Positions 1 to 9,084 of a stretch of 64,000 bases of DNA are shown in pieces; the stretch's first letter is position 1, and each line of letters begins with the position of its first letter. Both the position numbers and the translations under genes were made by a program. Source of the stretch: Nocardia blacklockiae. GTDB lineage: Bacteria > Actinomycetota > Actinomycetes > Mycobacteriales > Mycobacteriaceae. The notes below the pieces were generated by a model, which ran no database searches, was not told the DNA's origin, and saw only the letters and a program-made list of their open reading frames with translations. Where the stretch lies: contig NZ_JADLRJ010000002.1 of the NCBI RefSeq assembly GCF_015477355.1, positions 763,172 to 827,171 on the forward strand. The letters run 5' to 3'.

Positions 1-1
1 C

Positions 2-151
2 GACATCGACGCGGGCGGACTGCTGTCCGCCGCCGACCGCGCCGGCACCGATGTACTCAACGGCATCGCCCAGGTGCCGGGCACCGACCACTTCCTCGTG
101 ACCGGAAAATACTGGCCGGTCCTGTTCGAGGTCCGCTTCGTCCCGGCGTGA
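2..151 (+). CDS. Glutaminyl-peptide cyclotransferase, C-terminal fragment
   Basis: Only the last 49 codons lie in the window; the gene enters from the left edge in frame 2 and stops with TGA at 149-151. The residues include LNGIAQVPGTDHFLVTGKYW and end LFEVRFVPA. This is the conserved tail of the plant/bacterial-type glutamine cyclotransferase beta-propeller, which forms N-terminal pyroglutamate, usually on exported proteins. The signal peptide and active-site region are outside the window, so the call rests on the tail alone. Confidence 0.75.
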   Translation, partial: DIDAGGLLSAADRAGTDVLNGIAQVPGTDHFLVTGKYWPVLFEVRFVPA

Positions 152-184
152 ACGGCCCGCGGGCGCGCCCCATAGACTCGATGT

Positions 185-1906
185 GTGGCTGCCTCCCGCG
201 ATTCCTCCGGAACCGAACCAGGTCCGTGGGACGGCGAGGAGTTCCCGCTCAATCGGCGGCACCCCGGCTACGACCGGTATCCGCCGCCTCCGAGTGCCCC
301 GCCCCGCCGTCCGCTGCCGCCGCTGCCCGACCGCGGCGGCGACCCCGACGTACCCGAATTCGTCACGCGCCGGTTGGCCGCCGGCCAGCCGCCTAACGAC
401 CTGCCCCCGCCGAACCCGCCGACCCGACCGCTGCCGCAGGAACCCGAGCCGCCGGCCGAGCCCCCGAAAGTGACCGGCCGCCAACGGGTCCCCCGCAAGC
501 TGACGGTGACGCGGGTGGTGGCGATGCGCAGCATCGAACTCACCGAGAAGGGCTTCCACACCTTCCAGCGCGCGGCGAAGGCCGACGGCGCCGACCGGTC
601 GGGCCTGACCGCGCTGGTGTACGCGACGATGGCCAACTTCGCCCTCGACGCGGCCATCGCCGTCGCGCTCGCCAACACCCTGTTCTTCGCCAGTGCCACC
701 GCCGAATCCAAATCCAAGGTGGCGCTGTATCTGTTGATCACGATCGCCCCGTTCGCGGTCATCGCCCCGCTGATCGGCCCGCTGCTGGATCGGCTGCAGC
801 ACGGTCGCAGAGTGGCGCTGGCCAGTTCCTTCGCCGCGCGCGTGGTGATCGCGATCCTGCTGATCTTCAATGTCGACAGCTGGGCGCTGTATCCGCTCGC
901 GCTGTGCATGATGATCCTGAGCAAATCGTTCGCGGTGCTCAAGAGCGCGGTGACGCCGCGCGTGCTGCCGCCGGATATCGATCTGGTGCGGACCAATTCC
1001 CGGTTGACGGTGTTCGGCCTGGTGGGCGGCACCCTCGGCGCGGGCGCGGTGGCCGGGCTGGTGGCCGCGGTCGCGGGTTCGCCGGGCGCGCTGGTGTTCG
1101 CGGCCCTGATCGCCTGTGCCGGGGCGTATCTGAGTCTGCGCATCCCGTCGTGGGTGGAGGTCACCGAGGGCGAGGTGCCCGCGACGCTCGGCTACCACGG
1201 GTCCGATGCCCGCACCGCGGTGCTGGACAACGGGCAGGCGGCGGTCAAGCCGAGCCGGCGGCGGCAGCCGCTGGGCCGCGCGGTGGTGACCGGGCTGTGG
1301 GGCAACGGCACGGTCCGGGTGCTCACCGGATTCCTGACCTTCTACGTCGCCTTCGTCGCCAAGTCGACCGAGCATCGACCGGTGCAGCAGGCGGCGATGC
1401 TGGGCGTGGTGGGCGCCGCCGCGGCGATCGGCAACTTCGTCGGCAATGCCTCGGGCGCCCGCATGAAGCTGGGCCGCCCCGCGCTGATCGTGCTGCTCTG
1501 CACGGCCGCGTGCACGATCGTCGCGCTGTTCGCGATCTTCCTCGACAATCTGCTGGGCGCGGCCGCGGCGGCGCTGGTGGCGTCGGGCGCGAGCGCGCTG
1601 GCGAAGGTGTCGCTGGACGCCTCGATCCAGGACGATCTGCCGCCGGAGTCGATCGCGTCCGGTTTCGGCCGTTCGGAGACCGTGCTGCAGCTGGCCTGGG
1701 TGGTCGGCGGGGCCGGCGGCGTGCTGCTGCCGACGGTGTACTGGCAGGGTTTCGCCGTCGTGACCGCGGTGCTCGCGGTGGGACTGCTGCAGACCTACAT
1801 CAGCTACCGTGGGCACTCGCTGCTACCCGGCCTGGGCGGTAAGCGGCCGCAGCACGCCAGGCAGGAATTTCCCCGGGTCGACGGCGACCCGGCCCCCTCC
1901 AACTGA
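185..1906 (+). CDS. MFS-family membrane transporter with proline-rich N-terminus
   Basis: 573 residues from a GTG start. Residues 1-100 are proline-rich and low complexity (runs such as PPPPSAPPRRPLPPLP), probably a disordered cytoplasmic tail. The rest has about ten to twelve hydrophobic helices with short charged loops, for example DRLQHGRRVA, which resembles the MFS loop 2-3 signature. The nearest relative I can place is the Rv0876c-type transmembrane protein; its DUF2771 neighbour follows 27 bp downstream, as in mycobacteria. Substrate unknown. The start is uncertain because GC-rich frames are open upstream. Confidence 0.8.
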   Translation: MAASRDSSGTEPGPWDGEEFPLNRRHPGYDRYPPPPSAPPRRPLPPLPDRGGDPDVPEFVTRRLAAGQPPNDLPPPNPPTRPLPQEPEPPAEPPKVTGRQRVPRKLTVTRVVAMRSIELTEKGFHTFQRAAKADGADRSGLTALVYATMANFALDAAIAVALANTLFFASATAESKSKVALYLLITIAPFAVIAPLIGPLLDRLQHGRRVALASSFAARVVIAILLIFNVDSWALYPLALCMMILSKSFAVLKSAVTPRVLPPDIDLVRTNSRLTVFGLVGGTLGAGAVAGLVAAVAGSPGALVFAALIACAGAYLSLRIPSWVEVTEGEVPATLGYHGSDARTAVLDNGQAAVKPSRRRQPLGRAVVTGLWGNGTVRVLTGFLTFYVAFVAKSTEHRPVQQAAMLGVVGAAAAIGNFVGNASGARMKLGRPALIVLLCTAACTIVALFAIFLDNLLGAAAAALVASGASALAKVSLDASIQDDLPPESIASGFGRSETVLQLAWVVGGAGGVLLPTVYWQGFAVVTAVLAVGLLQTYISYRGHSLLPGLGGKRPQHARQEFPRVDGDPAPSN

Positions 1907-1933
1907 CCCGACGACCGACAGGAAGCACCCGCC

Positions 1934-2467
1934 ATGACCAAGCCCGGTACCCGCACGATCCTCGCCCTGGCGGTGGCTGCGGTACTCGTGGTCGTGGTGG
2001 CCGTCGCGGCCGTGGTCGCGGTGGCGGTGCACCGTGCCGACGAGCACGACCCGGAGATCACCGCCTACGCGCACGGCACCGCGGCGACCGTGCCGCCGTA
2101 CCGCTACTGCACGGTCACCCAGTCGGACGCCAGCGGTCAATTGGGCTTGAAGTGCCGCGAAACCGCCACCACGGTCACCCTCGAAACACCGAACGGCGCA
2201 CCCCTCCAGCTGTCCTTCCCCCGCCACATCGCCGACGCCCCCTGGGTCATGGTGCTCGAATACGACCTCCCCGACGGCACTTCCGTCCAACGCCTGGCCT
2301 CCTACCGCGACTACGCGAAGGGCACCCTCGCCGTCACCGTCCCCTCCCGCCCCGAACCAGACCTCCGCCTAGCAGGCGTAGAAATCCAACTGGTAGTCCC
2401 CACCCGAGACGAAACAGGCACAGAATCCTTCGCCCCCTACCAGGCCTGGTCCATCCGAACCACCTGA
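1934..2467 (+). CDS. DUF2771 exported/anchored protein
   Basis: 177 residues. A single strongly hydrophobic segment (residues 9-31, ILALAVAAVLVVVVAVAAVV) acts as a signal anchor, followed by an extracytoplasmic domain with two cysteines (YRYCTVT and GLKCRET), possibly a disulphide. It matches the DUF2771 family found beside the Rv0876c-type transporter. The start has an AGGAAG ribosome site at 1920-1925. The last third uses unusually many A- and C-ending codons compared with the first part, and the same composition continues into the intergenic DNA. Function unknown. Confidence 0.8.
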   Translation: MTKPGTRTILALAVAAVLVVVVAVAAVVAVAVHRADEHDPEITAYAHGTAATVPPYRYCTVTQSDASGQLGLKCRETATTVTLETPNGAPLQLSFPRHIADAPWVMVLEYDLPDGTSVQRLASYRDYAKGTLAVTVPSRPEPDLRLAGVEIQLVVPTRDETGTESFAPYQAWSIRTT

Positions 2468-2533
2468 TAAAACGCGACACCCCCGCATCGTCCCCCCGCA
2501 CGGAGGGAGTCTTACGACCGACCGTTCGCGGCC

Positions 2534-2598
2534 GGCTCGCGTTTCGGCGGTCGAAGCGCACGCGCGAAGCGCAAGTCTCGACCGCCGAAACGCGAGCC
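2534..2598. repeat. 21-bp perfect inverted repeat (large hairpin)
   Basis: Arms 2534-2554 and 2578-2598 are exact reverse complements (left arm begins GGCTCGCGTTTCGGCGG) around a 23-nt loop. It lies between the convergent DUF2771 and cold-shock genes, so it can act as a terminator from either side, although neither side has a T-run. The extreme stem length suggests a mobile palindromic element as an alternative. Confidence 0.75.
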
Positions 2599-2665
2599 AT
2601 CAAGGCCGCGAACACGCGGCGCCGAAGGCGACGCCAAAAACACAGCCCGTCTCATACACCCAAAT

Positions 2666-2765
2666 GCGAGCCACAACCCTCTGCCCCGAGGCGAGCCACA
2701 GGCCCCTCTCCCGAGACAAGCCACAAGCTCCTGTCCCGAGGCGACCCACAAACTCCTGCCCCGGG
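2666..2765. repeat. 25-bp tandem repeat, four imperfect copies
   Basis: Copies start near 2666, 2691, 2716 and 2741, with a partial fifth after 2766. The consensus is close to GCGAGCCACAAGCTCCTG followed by TCCCGAG. Twenty-five is not a multiple of three and no gene fits, so the array is noncoding. It fills the rest of the 319-bp gap between the DUF2771 and cold-shock genes. Confidence 0.75.
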
Positions 2766-2786
2766 GCAAGCCCCCGAACCGCCCAA

Positions 2787-3200
2787 TCAGCTATCCAGCT
2801 CCCGAGCCACCCCCCGAACCACCTCCGCAATCCGCTGAGCAGTCTTCCGATCCGGATACTTCCCCTTACGCAGATCCGGCTGCACCTTCGCCTCCAGCAG
2901 CGTGATCATGTCCTCGATCAGCCCGTGCAGATCGTCCGGCGCCTTGCGGGGATGCGCGGCGGGCTCCTTGCGGGCCTGCGCCCCGCGCACCGACGGCAGC
3001 GGCTCCAGGAGTTTGAGGCTCAGCGCCTGCGGGCCGCGGCGGCCGGCGGCCATCCCGAATTCCACTCGTTGCCCGGGCTTCAACGCCTCGACACCCTTGG
3101 GCAACGCAGACGACCGAACATAGACGTCCTCACCCTCGTCCTGGGAAAGGAAGCCGAAGCCCTTTTCGACGTCGTACCACTTCACCCTGCCGGTCGGCAC
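2787..3200 (-). CDS. cspB: Cold-shock domain protein, CspB type with C-terminal extension
   Basis: 137 residues. Residues 1-65 form a cold-shock OB fold with RNP1-like KGFGFL and RNP2-like VYVRSS; it binds single-stranded RNA or DNA. A charged extension of about 70 residues ([15 protein letters not shown], then [18 protein letters not shown]) is typical of the mycobacterial CspB homologue and absent from standard 67-residue Csps. I chose GTG 3200, giving [10 protein letters not shown] as in mycobacteria; GTG 3209 would add three residues. The longer open frame upstream is not supported. Confidence 0.85.
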   Translation of the reverse strand: MPTGRVKWYDVEKGFGFLSQDEGEDVYVRSSALPKGVEALKPGQRVEFGMAAGRRGPQALSLKLLEPLPSVRGAQARKEPAAHPRKAPDDLHGLIEDMITLLEAKVQPDLRKGKYPDRKTAQRIAEVVRGVARELDS

Positions 3201-3380
3201 TGCGCTCACCCGTTCGTCATCGATGCCCGGACCTCCCGGGCACAACCGTTGTCCCGGAGTCGATTCCGGAACTCGTCTCTGTGCGAAAAGAACGCGCCCT
3301 ACACAGCTATGCAGGACGCGATTGCCATCGAGTCTACCCCGGTGCGGATGCGGTGAGCACACCAGTTTTACGGTGCAGCA

Positions 3381-3614
3381 ATGCCCGAGACTCCTTCGCA
3401 CCGCCCGCCGCGCCGGTCCGGCGATCCGCTGATGTACCTCGCCCTGGGCCTGTTCGCGGTCGGTGTGCTGGCGGTGGTCGCCATCTTCCTCACGCCGGTG
3501 TTCACCGACGGCGAGCCGGGGCTGTGGCTGTATCTGGTCGCGATGATCGGGACGCCGCTGGGGTTGCTTCTGGCGTTGATCTTCGCGCTGTGGTCGGGCC
3601 GCCGCACGCGGTAG
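3381..3614 (+). CDS. Small two-helix membrane protein
   Basis: 77 residues: a short positively charged N-terminus (HRPPRRSGD), two hydrophobic helices (about 19-41 and 48-70) and a basic tail SGRRTR. It sits between the divergent cold-shock gene and the rpfA riboswitch. No catalytic residue is visible. Small two-helix proteins of this type recur at this place in Corynebacteriales, but I cannot assign a family with confidence. Confidence 0.65.
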   Translation: MPETPSHRPPRRSGDPLMYLALGLFAVGVLAVVAIFLTPVFTDGEPGLWLYLVAMIGTPLGLLLALIFALWSGRRTR

Positions 3615-3859
3615 CCACCCCGTATTTGCCCAGTTCGTTACCCGAGTACACATGTGATTCTCGTCACATCACGGTACGGTCACGGGACGGTCACAACCGA
3701 TGCATCACCGGGACACGCCGCACTCACCTGCGCAGACGCCAGACGGAAGGTGTTGCGCCAGACCGTGACCCGGCCGTACACGCCGGTTACCAAATGGTGA
3801 TTTTTCGCGGCATTCGTCGTACCGTCTAACGCAGCCGGGAGCAGTCCCGGAACCACCGG

Positions 3860-4736
<877 letters not shown>

Positions 4737-4754
4737 GCCTCGGCACCCACAGCT

Positions 4755-4797
4755 ACGACAAGGCCCCCGCACCTCAGTGGTGCGGGGGCCTTGTCGT
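4755..4797 (+). terminator. 18-bp stem terminator after rpfA
   Basis: Arms ACGACAAGGCCCCCGCAC (4755-4772) and its exact complement (4780-4797) enclose a 7-nt loop. It ends just before the convergent small minus-strand gene, so it probably serves both directions. There is no long T-run, as is usual in actinobacteria. Confidence 0.85.
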
Positions 4798-4805
4798 CGA
4801 GCCGG

Positions 4806-4994
4806 TCAGCGGTTGATGACCGTGCGCGGGTGCACGTAGGGCACCTCTTCGGCAGGCACCGGAAATTCGGTGTCCTCCCCGTAGGGCGAGAGCCCACCGG
4901 AACGGGTCGACGACAGTTCCGTCACCGCGTGGTCGCCGTTGGCGACCTTGGGCCAGCCATTGTCGACATAAGGTTTCTTCGATTTGTTCACCAC
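4806..4994 (-). CDS. Small conserved-looking hypothetical protein
   Basis: About 61-62 residues from tandem GTG codons (4994 or 4991), starting VNKSKKPYVDNGWP and ending VPYVHPRTVINR. It is hydrophilic with no membrane segment or cysteine. It lies between rpfA and the divergent helicase-associated gene, where M. tuberculosis has the small gene Rv0863; whether they are related is not established here. The open frame continues far upstream only as an antisense shadow of the next gene. Function unknown. Confidence 0.6.
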   Translation of the reverse strand: MVNKSKKPYVDNGWPKVANGDHAVTELSSTRSGGLSPYGEDTEFPVPAEEVPYVHPRTVINR

Positions 4995-5093
4995 GGCCCA
5001 ATTCTGGCATGGAACCGTTCGGTCGCGTCCGCCCGCCGCCCGTGTGTGACGGCGGGCCAGCGGCGGTCCGCGCCCGGCCGTACGCTGGATGGG

Positions 5094-7448
5094 ATGACCA
5101 CGACCGACGACGCACCCCGGGCCGGGGATGAGCACCCCGCGACACCGCCCGGCTCCGGTTCGGCCGCCGTCGCGTCGCTCGCCGACTGGCTCTCCGCGCG
5201 CACCGACGACGAACTGGTGGCACTGCTCGAACTCCGGCCCGATCTCGCTGTCCCGCTGCCGTCCTCGATGTCCATCCTGGCGGCGCGGGCCGAGCAGCGC
5301 GCCTCGGTGCTGCGTGCCACCGACGATCTCGACACCCTCGTCTTCGCGGTCGTGGAGACGCTGGCGATCCACGGCGCGGCCGTGCCCGACCGCCGCGCGG
5401 CCCCGCTCCCCCGCGCCCGGCTGCACGAGTTGCTCGCCGACCGGGTGACGCCGCAGGCCGTCGACGCCGCCGTCGCCCAGCTGACCGCCCGCGCCCTCGT
5501 CTGGGGTACCGACGAGCTGTATCTGGCGGCCGCCGCCAAGGACGCCTTGCCGTGGCCGCTGGGCAGCACCACCGAGATCCCCGACGCACTCACCGAACCC
5601 GAGATCGTCGCGGCCCTGGGCGATCTCGGCTCGGCGGAACGGGCCCTTCTGGACAAGCTCGCGACCACCGGGCCGCGCGGGCGCACGCGCGACGCCGCCC
5701 CGGGCACGCCGCCCGACCGCCCGATCCAGCGCCTGCTGGCCGCCCAGCTGCTCAACTGGGTCGACGAGGAGACGGTCGAACTGCCGCCCGCGGTCGGTCA
5801 GGTGCTGCGCCGGGAGCCGGTCACGGACCCGCACGCGCTGCTGCCGCCCGAGCCGAGTCCCGCCGAGCACACCGCCGCCGACACCAACGCCGCCGCCGCG
5901 ACCGAGGTGGGCGAGCTGCTGCGGCACAGCGCCGACATCATCGAGGTGCTGGAGCAGGCGCCCGCACCGGCGCTGCGCTCGGGCGGGCTCGGCGTGCGCG
6001 AATTGCGCCGCGTCACAAAGAACACCGGCATCGACGAAGCTCGCATCGGCCTGCTGGTCGAGGTCTTGGCGGCGGCCCGCCTGCTGGACAAGGGCACCCC
6101 GGAACCGCCCCCGCAGACCGATACCGTCGACGACTTCTGGGCGCCGACCGCGGCCGTCGACGGCTGGCTGGACGGCCCGCCCGCGCGGCGCTGGGTGGTG
6201 CTCGCGCAGGCCTGGCTGGAACTCGACCGGTTCCCGTGGATGATCGGCCGGCGCGACGCGAACGACAAGCCGCTGGCCGCGCTGTCGCTCGAGCTGCGCA
6301 ACGTGCACGCGGTCCGGGACCGGCAGGCCGTGCTGGCTCTGCTCGCCGAGCAGCCCGCCGGCGCCGCGCTGTCGCCGGCGGACATCGCGCGCGTGCTGGC
6401 GTGGCGGCAACCGCGCTGGCGCAGGCACTTTCGCACCGAGGCGGTGGAGCGCACGCTCGCGGAGGCGGGCGCGCTGGGCCTGGTGGGGCGCGGCGCCCTC
6501 ACTTCGGCGGGCCGGGCGCTGCTGCACGGCAGTCCGGCCGACGCGGAGGCCGAGATGGCGGCCGCCCTGCCCGATCCCGTCGATCACGTGCTGGTGCAGG
6601 CGGATCTGACGATCATCGCGCCGGGACCGCTGGTGCCGGATCTGCAGAGCCGCATCGCCCTGGTCGCCGACGTCGAATCGGCAGGCGCCGCGACGGTGTA
6701 CCGGATCGGCGAGTCGTCGGTGCGGCGCGCACTCGACGCCGGGATGACGGCGGCGGAACTGCATCAGCTGTTCACCGCGCACTCGCGCACGCCGGTGCCG
6801 CAGTCGCTGACCTATCTGATCGACGACGTCGCCCGCCGGCACGGACGGCTGCGGGCCGGCATGGCCCAGTCCTTCGTGCGCAGCGAGGATCCGGCGCTGC
6901 TGGCCGAGGTGCTGGCCACGCCGGTCGCCGAGCAGCTGGCGCTGCGGGCGGTCGCGCCGACCGTGGCCATCTCGCAGGCCTCGCTCGGCGAGGTGCTCGA
7001 ACAGCTGCGCGGCGCGGGATTCGCACCGGCGGGCGAGGATTCGTCGGGCTCGATCGTCGATCTGCGCCCGCGCGGGGCCCGCATCGCGGCCCGCGCCAAC
7101 GCCCGCCAGGCGTGGCGGCCGACCCCGCCCAGCACCGAGCAACTGCGGCTGCTGGTGTCGGAACTGCGCGCCGGGGAGAAGGCCGCGCAGGCCCGGTCCG
7201 GGCAGGCGGTCCGTTCGGACGGTTCGCGCAACAGCACCGCGGCGACCATGGCGCTGCTGCAGTTGGCGGCCCGGGTGCGGCGGCCCGTGCACATCGGTTA
7301 CGTGGATGCTCAGGGCATCGCCAGCCAGCGGGTGGTGGAGCCGCTGAAGGTGGCGGGCGGGCAACTCGACGCCCTCGACCCGGTGACGGGCGCGGTGCGG
7401 CATTTCGTGCTGCACCGCATCGCGTCGGTGGCGCTGGTCGACCAATAG
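5094..7448 (+). CDS. Helicase-associated (XPB/Ssl2-like N-terminal domain) protein
   Basis: 784 residues from ATG 5094. It corresponds to the Rv0862c-type 'helicase C-terminal domain' protein that accompanies actinobacterial XPB. It is rich in leucine and alanine helices with repeated winged-helix-like segments (for example SPADIARVLAWRQPRWRRHFR) and has no Walker A or DEAD box. The C-terminal part (VHIGYVDAQGIASQRVVEPLKVAGGQLDALDPVTG) resembles a WYL-like fold. It probably assists a DNA helicase or nuclease; the XPB gene is 4.5 kb downstream on the other strand. Reading frames upstream of 5094 look noncoding. Confidence 0.82.
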   Translation: MTTTDDAPRAGDEHPATPPGSGSAAVASLADWLSARTDDELVALLELRPDLAVPLPSSMSILAARAEQRASVLRATDDLDTLVFAVVETLAIHGAAVPDRRAAPLPRARLHELLADRVTPQAVDAAVAQLTARALVWGTDELYLAAAAKDALPWPLGSTTEIPDALTEPEIVAALGDLGSAERALLDKLATTGPRGRTRDAAPGTPPDRPIQRLLAAQLLNWVDEETVELPPAVGQVLRREPVTDPHALLPPEPSPAEHTAADTNAAAATEVGELLRHSADIIEVLEQAPAPALRSGGLGVRELRRVTKNTGIDEARIGLLVEVLAAARLLDKGTPEPPPQTDTVDDFWAPTAAVDGWLDGPPARRWVVLAQAWLELDRFPWMIGRRDANDKPLAALSLELRNVHAVRDRQAVLALLAEQPAGAALSPADIARVLAWRQPRWRRHFRTEAVERTLAEAGALGLVGRGALTSAGRALLHGSPADAEAEMAAALPDPVDHVLVQADLTIIAPGPLVPDLQSRIALVADVESAGAATVYRIGESSVRRALDAGMTAAELHQLFTAHSRTPVPQSLTYLIDDVARRHGRLRAGMAQSFVRSEDPALLAEVLATPVAEQLALRAVAPTVAISQASLGEVLEQLRGAGFAPAGEDSSGSIVDLRPRGARIAARANARQAWRPTPPSTEQLRLLVSELRAGEKAAQARSGQAVRSDGSRNSTAATMALLQLAARVRRPVHIGYVDAQGIASQRVVEPLKVAGGQLDALDPVTGAVRHFVLHRIASVALVDQ

Positions 7449-7453
7449 GCCGC

Positions 7454-7945
7454 TCAGAGTTTGGGATTGACCATGCAGAACGTGGTCGCGGGCGCGGACA
7501 GCAGCAGGAATGTCGCGTCCGCGGCGCACAGGGCGGCATCGGTGCGGCCGTCCACCCGCGCGACCACCCGGACCGTGGCCTCCGGCGCCTCGCAGTCCGC
7601 GTAGGCGAAGCCGGTGTCACGGTCCCGGTGGTAGCAGCTGCCCTGCACGAGATCCGGTGCCAGACAGAGGAATACGGTGGTGCCGCCCTGGAAGGTCTCC
7701 TCGTAGGAGGAGTACTCGGCGCCGCAGTCGACCTTCGTCGGCGATGTCGACATCACCCGGTACACAGCGCGTTTCGTGCCGCACTCGACCGGCTCGGTGT
7801 CGGAGTCGGTGGTCGAGGCGGCGCGGACGTCGAGGCAGTCACCGACCTGCGCTCGCGCGGTCTCGGATCGGCTCGCCTCCCGCACCACCGAGCAGCCCGC
7901 CACCACCGCGACACCCATCGCCACCGCGAAGAGGCGGACCCCCAC
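7454..7945 (-). CDS. LppU-like lipoprotein
   Basis: 163 residues from GTG 7945. A short signal peptide ends in the lipobox VVAGC (cleavage before Cys). The mature part has about seven further cysteines in pairs: VGDCLDV, VECGTK, VDCGAE, VFLCLAP, GSCYHR, YADCEAP, AALCAAD, TFCMVN. This spacing resembles mycobacterial LppU-type lipoproteins with two small disulphide-linked repeats. Role unknown. The gene ends 5 bp from the convergent helicase-associated gene. The start is not certain because no good ribosome site is visible. Confidence 0.72.
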   Translation of the reverse strand: MGVRLFAVAMGVAVVAGCSVVREASRSETARAQVGDCLDVRAASTTDSDTEPVECGTKRAVYRVMSTSPTKVDCGAEYSSYEETFQGGTTVFLCLAPDLVQGSCYHRDRDTGFAYADCEAPEATVRVVARVDGRTDAALCAADATFLLLSAPATTFCMVNPKL

Positions 7946-8034
7946 GCGCCACGTGAACCGAAAACGCCTCTCGCCCAACCGATCACAGCCTTCGTGACGG
8001 TGGCGAGAATCTTCCCCCGCCGCGGCCCGCGGAC

Positions 8035-8130
8035 TCAGCGCAGCAGACCCAGGCCGTACATGGCCAGCAGGTTGAAGTTGAGCATCCGCGGCAGAAAGCC
8101 GGTCAGCAGCTGCAGTTCGAAGAGGTTCAC
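8035..8130 (-). CDS. Putative 31-residue membrane microprotein
   Basis: GTG 8130 to TGA 8035 encodes 31 residues, MNLFELQLLTGFLPRML followed by NFNLLAMYGLGLLR. It is strongly hydrophobic or amphipathic with a single terminal Arg. AAAGGG lies 8 nt upstream of the start on the minus strand (complement of 8139-8144), a good ribosome site. It lies in the 276-bp gap between the LppU-like gene and the divergent gene at 8222. The codons are GC-rich and consistent with translation. It could be a membrane peptide or the toxin of a type I-like system; nothing else in the gap supports either. Confidence 0.5.
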   Translation of the reverse strand: MNLFELQLLTGFLPRMLNFNLLAMYGLGLLR

Positions 8131-8221
8131 GGTCGTACCCTTTCACGCTCTGCCCGCACCATACCCGCGCGGATCGTGATCTTAGGTCGATATCGGTGAC
8201 CGAATCGTTACGCTCGGCACC

Positions 8222-9076
8222 ATGACACTCGAGGAGGTCACCCGCCGGCTCTACGCGCTCGATCCCGCACAGTTCACCGCCGCGCGCGACGAACAGGCGA
8301 AAGCCGCCCGCGCGGACGGGGACCGGCAGCTCGCGACCGCGATCGGCAAGCTGCGCCGGCCGACCGTCGCGGCGTGGGCGGTGAACCTGCTGGCGCACGA
8401 GGCGCCCGACGAGGTCACGTCGCTACTGGAGCTGGGTGCGGCACTGCGCGAGGCCCAGCGCCGGCTGTCCGGCGACCAGCTGCGCGAGCTGACCACACAG
8501 CGCCAGCAGGTGGTGAACGCGCTGGCGCGCCGGGCCGGGCAGCTCGCCGAGGGGCACGACCGCACGCTCGGCGAGACGGTCCTGCGCGAGGTGGGCCAGA
8601 CCCTGCACGCGGCGCTGGCCGATCCCGCCGTGGCCGACCAGGTGCGCGACGGGACGCTGACCGCCGCCGCGAACTACGAGGGCTTCGGTCCCGCCGGACC
8701 CGAACTGGCGGCGGTGCCCGATCGCGCCGAGACGCCGCCCGAGCCGAAGCGCACCGGACGCGCGCGCAAGACCACCGGCGAGGAGCGCGACGCGGCGGCC
8801 CGGCAGGAACTCGACGACGCGCGCGAAGCCCTCGAATCCGCGCGCGAGGCAAAGGATTCCGCGGCCGCCGAACTCGACCGGGCCACCGCGAACCTAGGCG
8901 CGGCGGACGAGCGGATCACCGCTCTGCGCGCGGAACTCGACCGGGCCGAGGAGCAGCGCCGCTTCGCCGCGGCGGCGGAACGCTCGGCCCAGGAGGCCCT
9001 GCACAAGGCCGAGCGGCAGCTGGATCGTGTCGAACGCTGGGTCGAGAAGGCGCGGTCCCGCGTCTCCGAGGAATAG
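8222..9076 (+). CDS. Coiled-coil hypothetical protein
   Basis: 284 residues, highly charged and Ala/Glu/Arg-rich. Residues 1-150 form a helical domain (LRRPTVAAWAVNLLAHEAPDEV), followed by a basic linker (PEPKRTGRARKTTGEER) and a long coiled coil from about 185 to the end with heptad-like ALESAREAKDSAAAELDRA. Proteins of this architecture are common in actinobacteria and of unknown function. No signal peptide or membrane helix. The stop is 8 bp from the convergent M1 peptidase gene. Confidence 0.75.
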   Translation: MTLEEVTRRLYALDPAQFTAARDEQAKAARADGDRQLATAIGKLRRPTVAAWAVNLLAHEAPDEVTSLLELGAALREAQRRLSGDQLRELTTQRQQVVNALARRAGQLAEGHDRTLGETVLREVGQTLHAALADPAVADQVRDGTLTAAANYEGFGPAGPELAAVPDRAETPPEPKRTGRARKTTGEERDAAARQELDDAREALESAREAKDSAAAELDRATANLGAADERITALRAELDRAEEQRRFAAAAERSAQEALHKAERQLDRVERWVEKARSRVSEE

Positions 9077-9084
9077 CCCGCGCC

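Noticed and set aside
2666-2765. CRISPR array from 25-bp repeats
   Set aside because: Repeats abut directly and no spacer sequence exists.
4995-7529. Very long minus-strand open frame opposite the helicase-associated gene
   Set aside because: It is the complement of strongly biased GC3 coding sequence; its product is low complexity (Arg/Gly/His-rich) with no motif. Only the small 3' portion at 4806-4994 lies outside the plus-strand gene.
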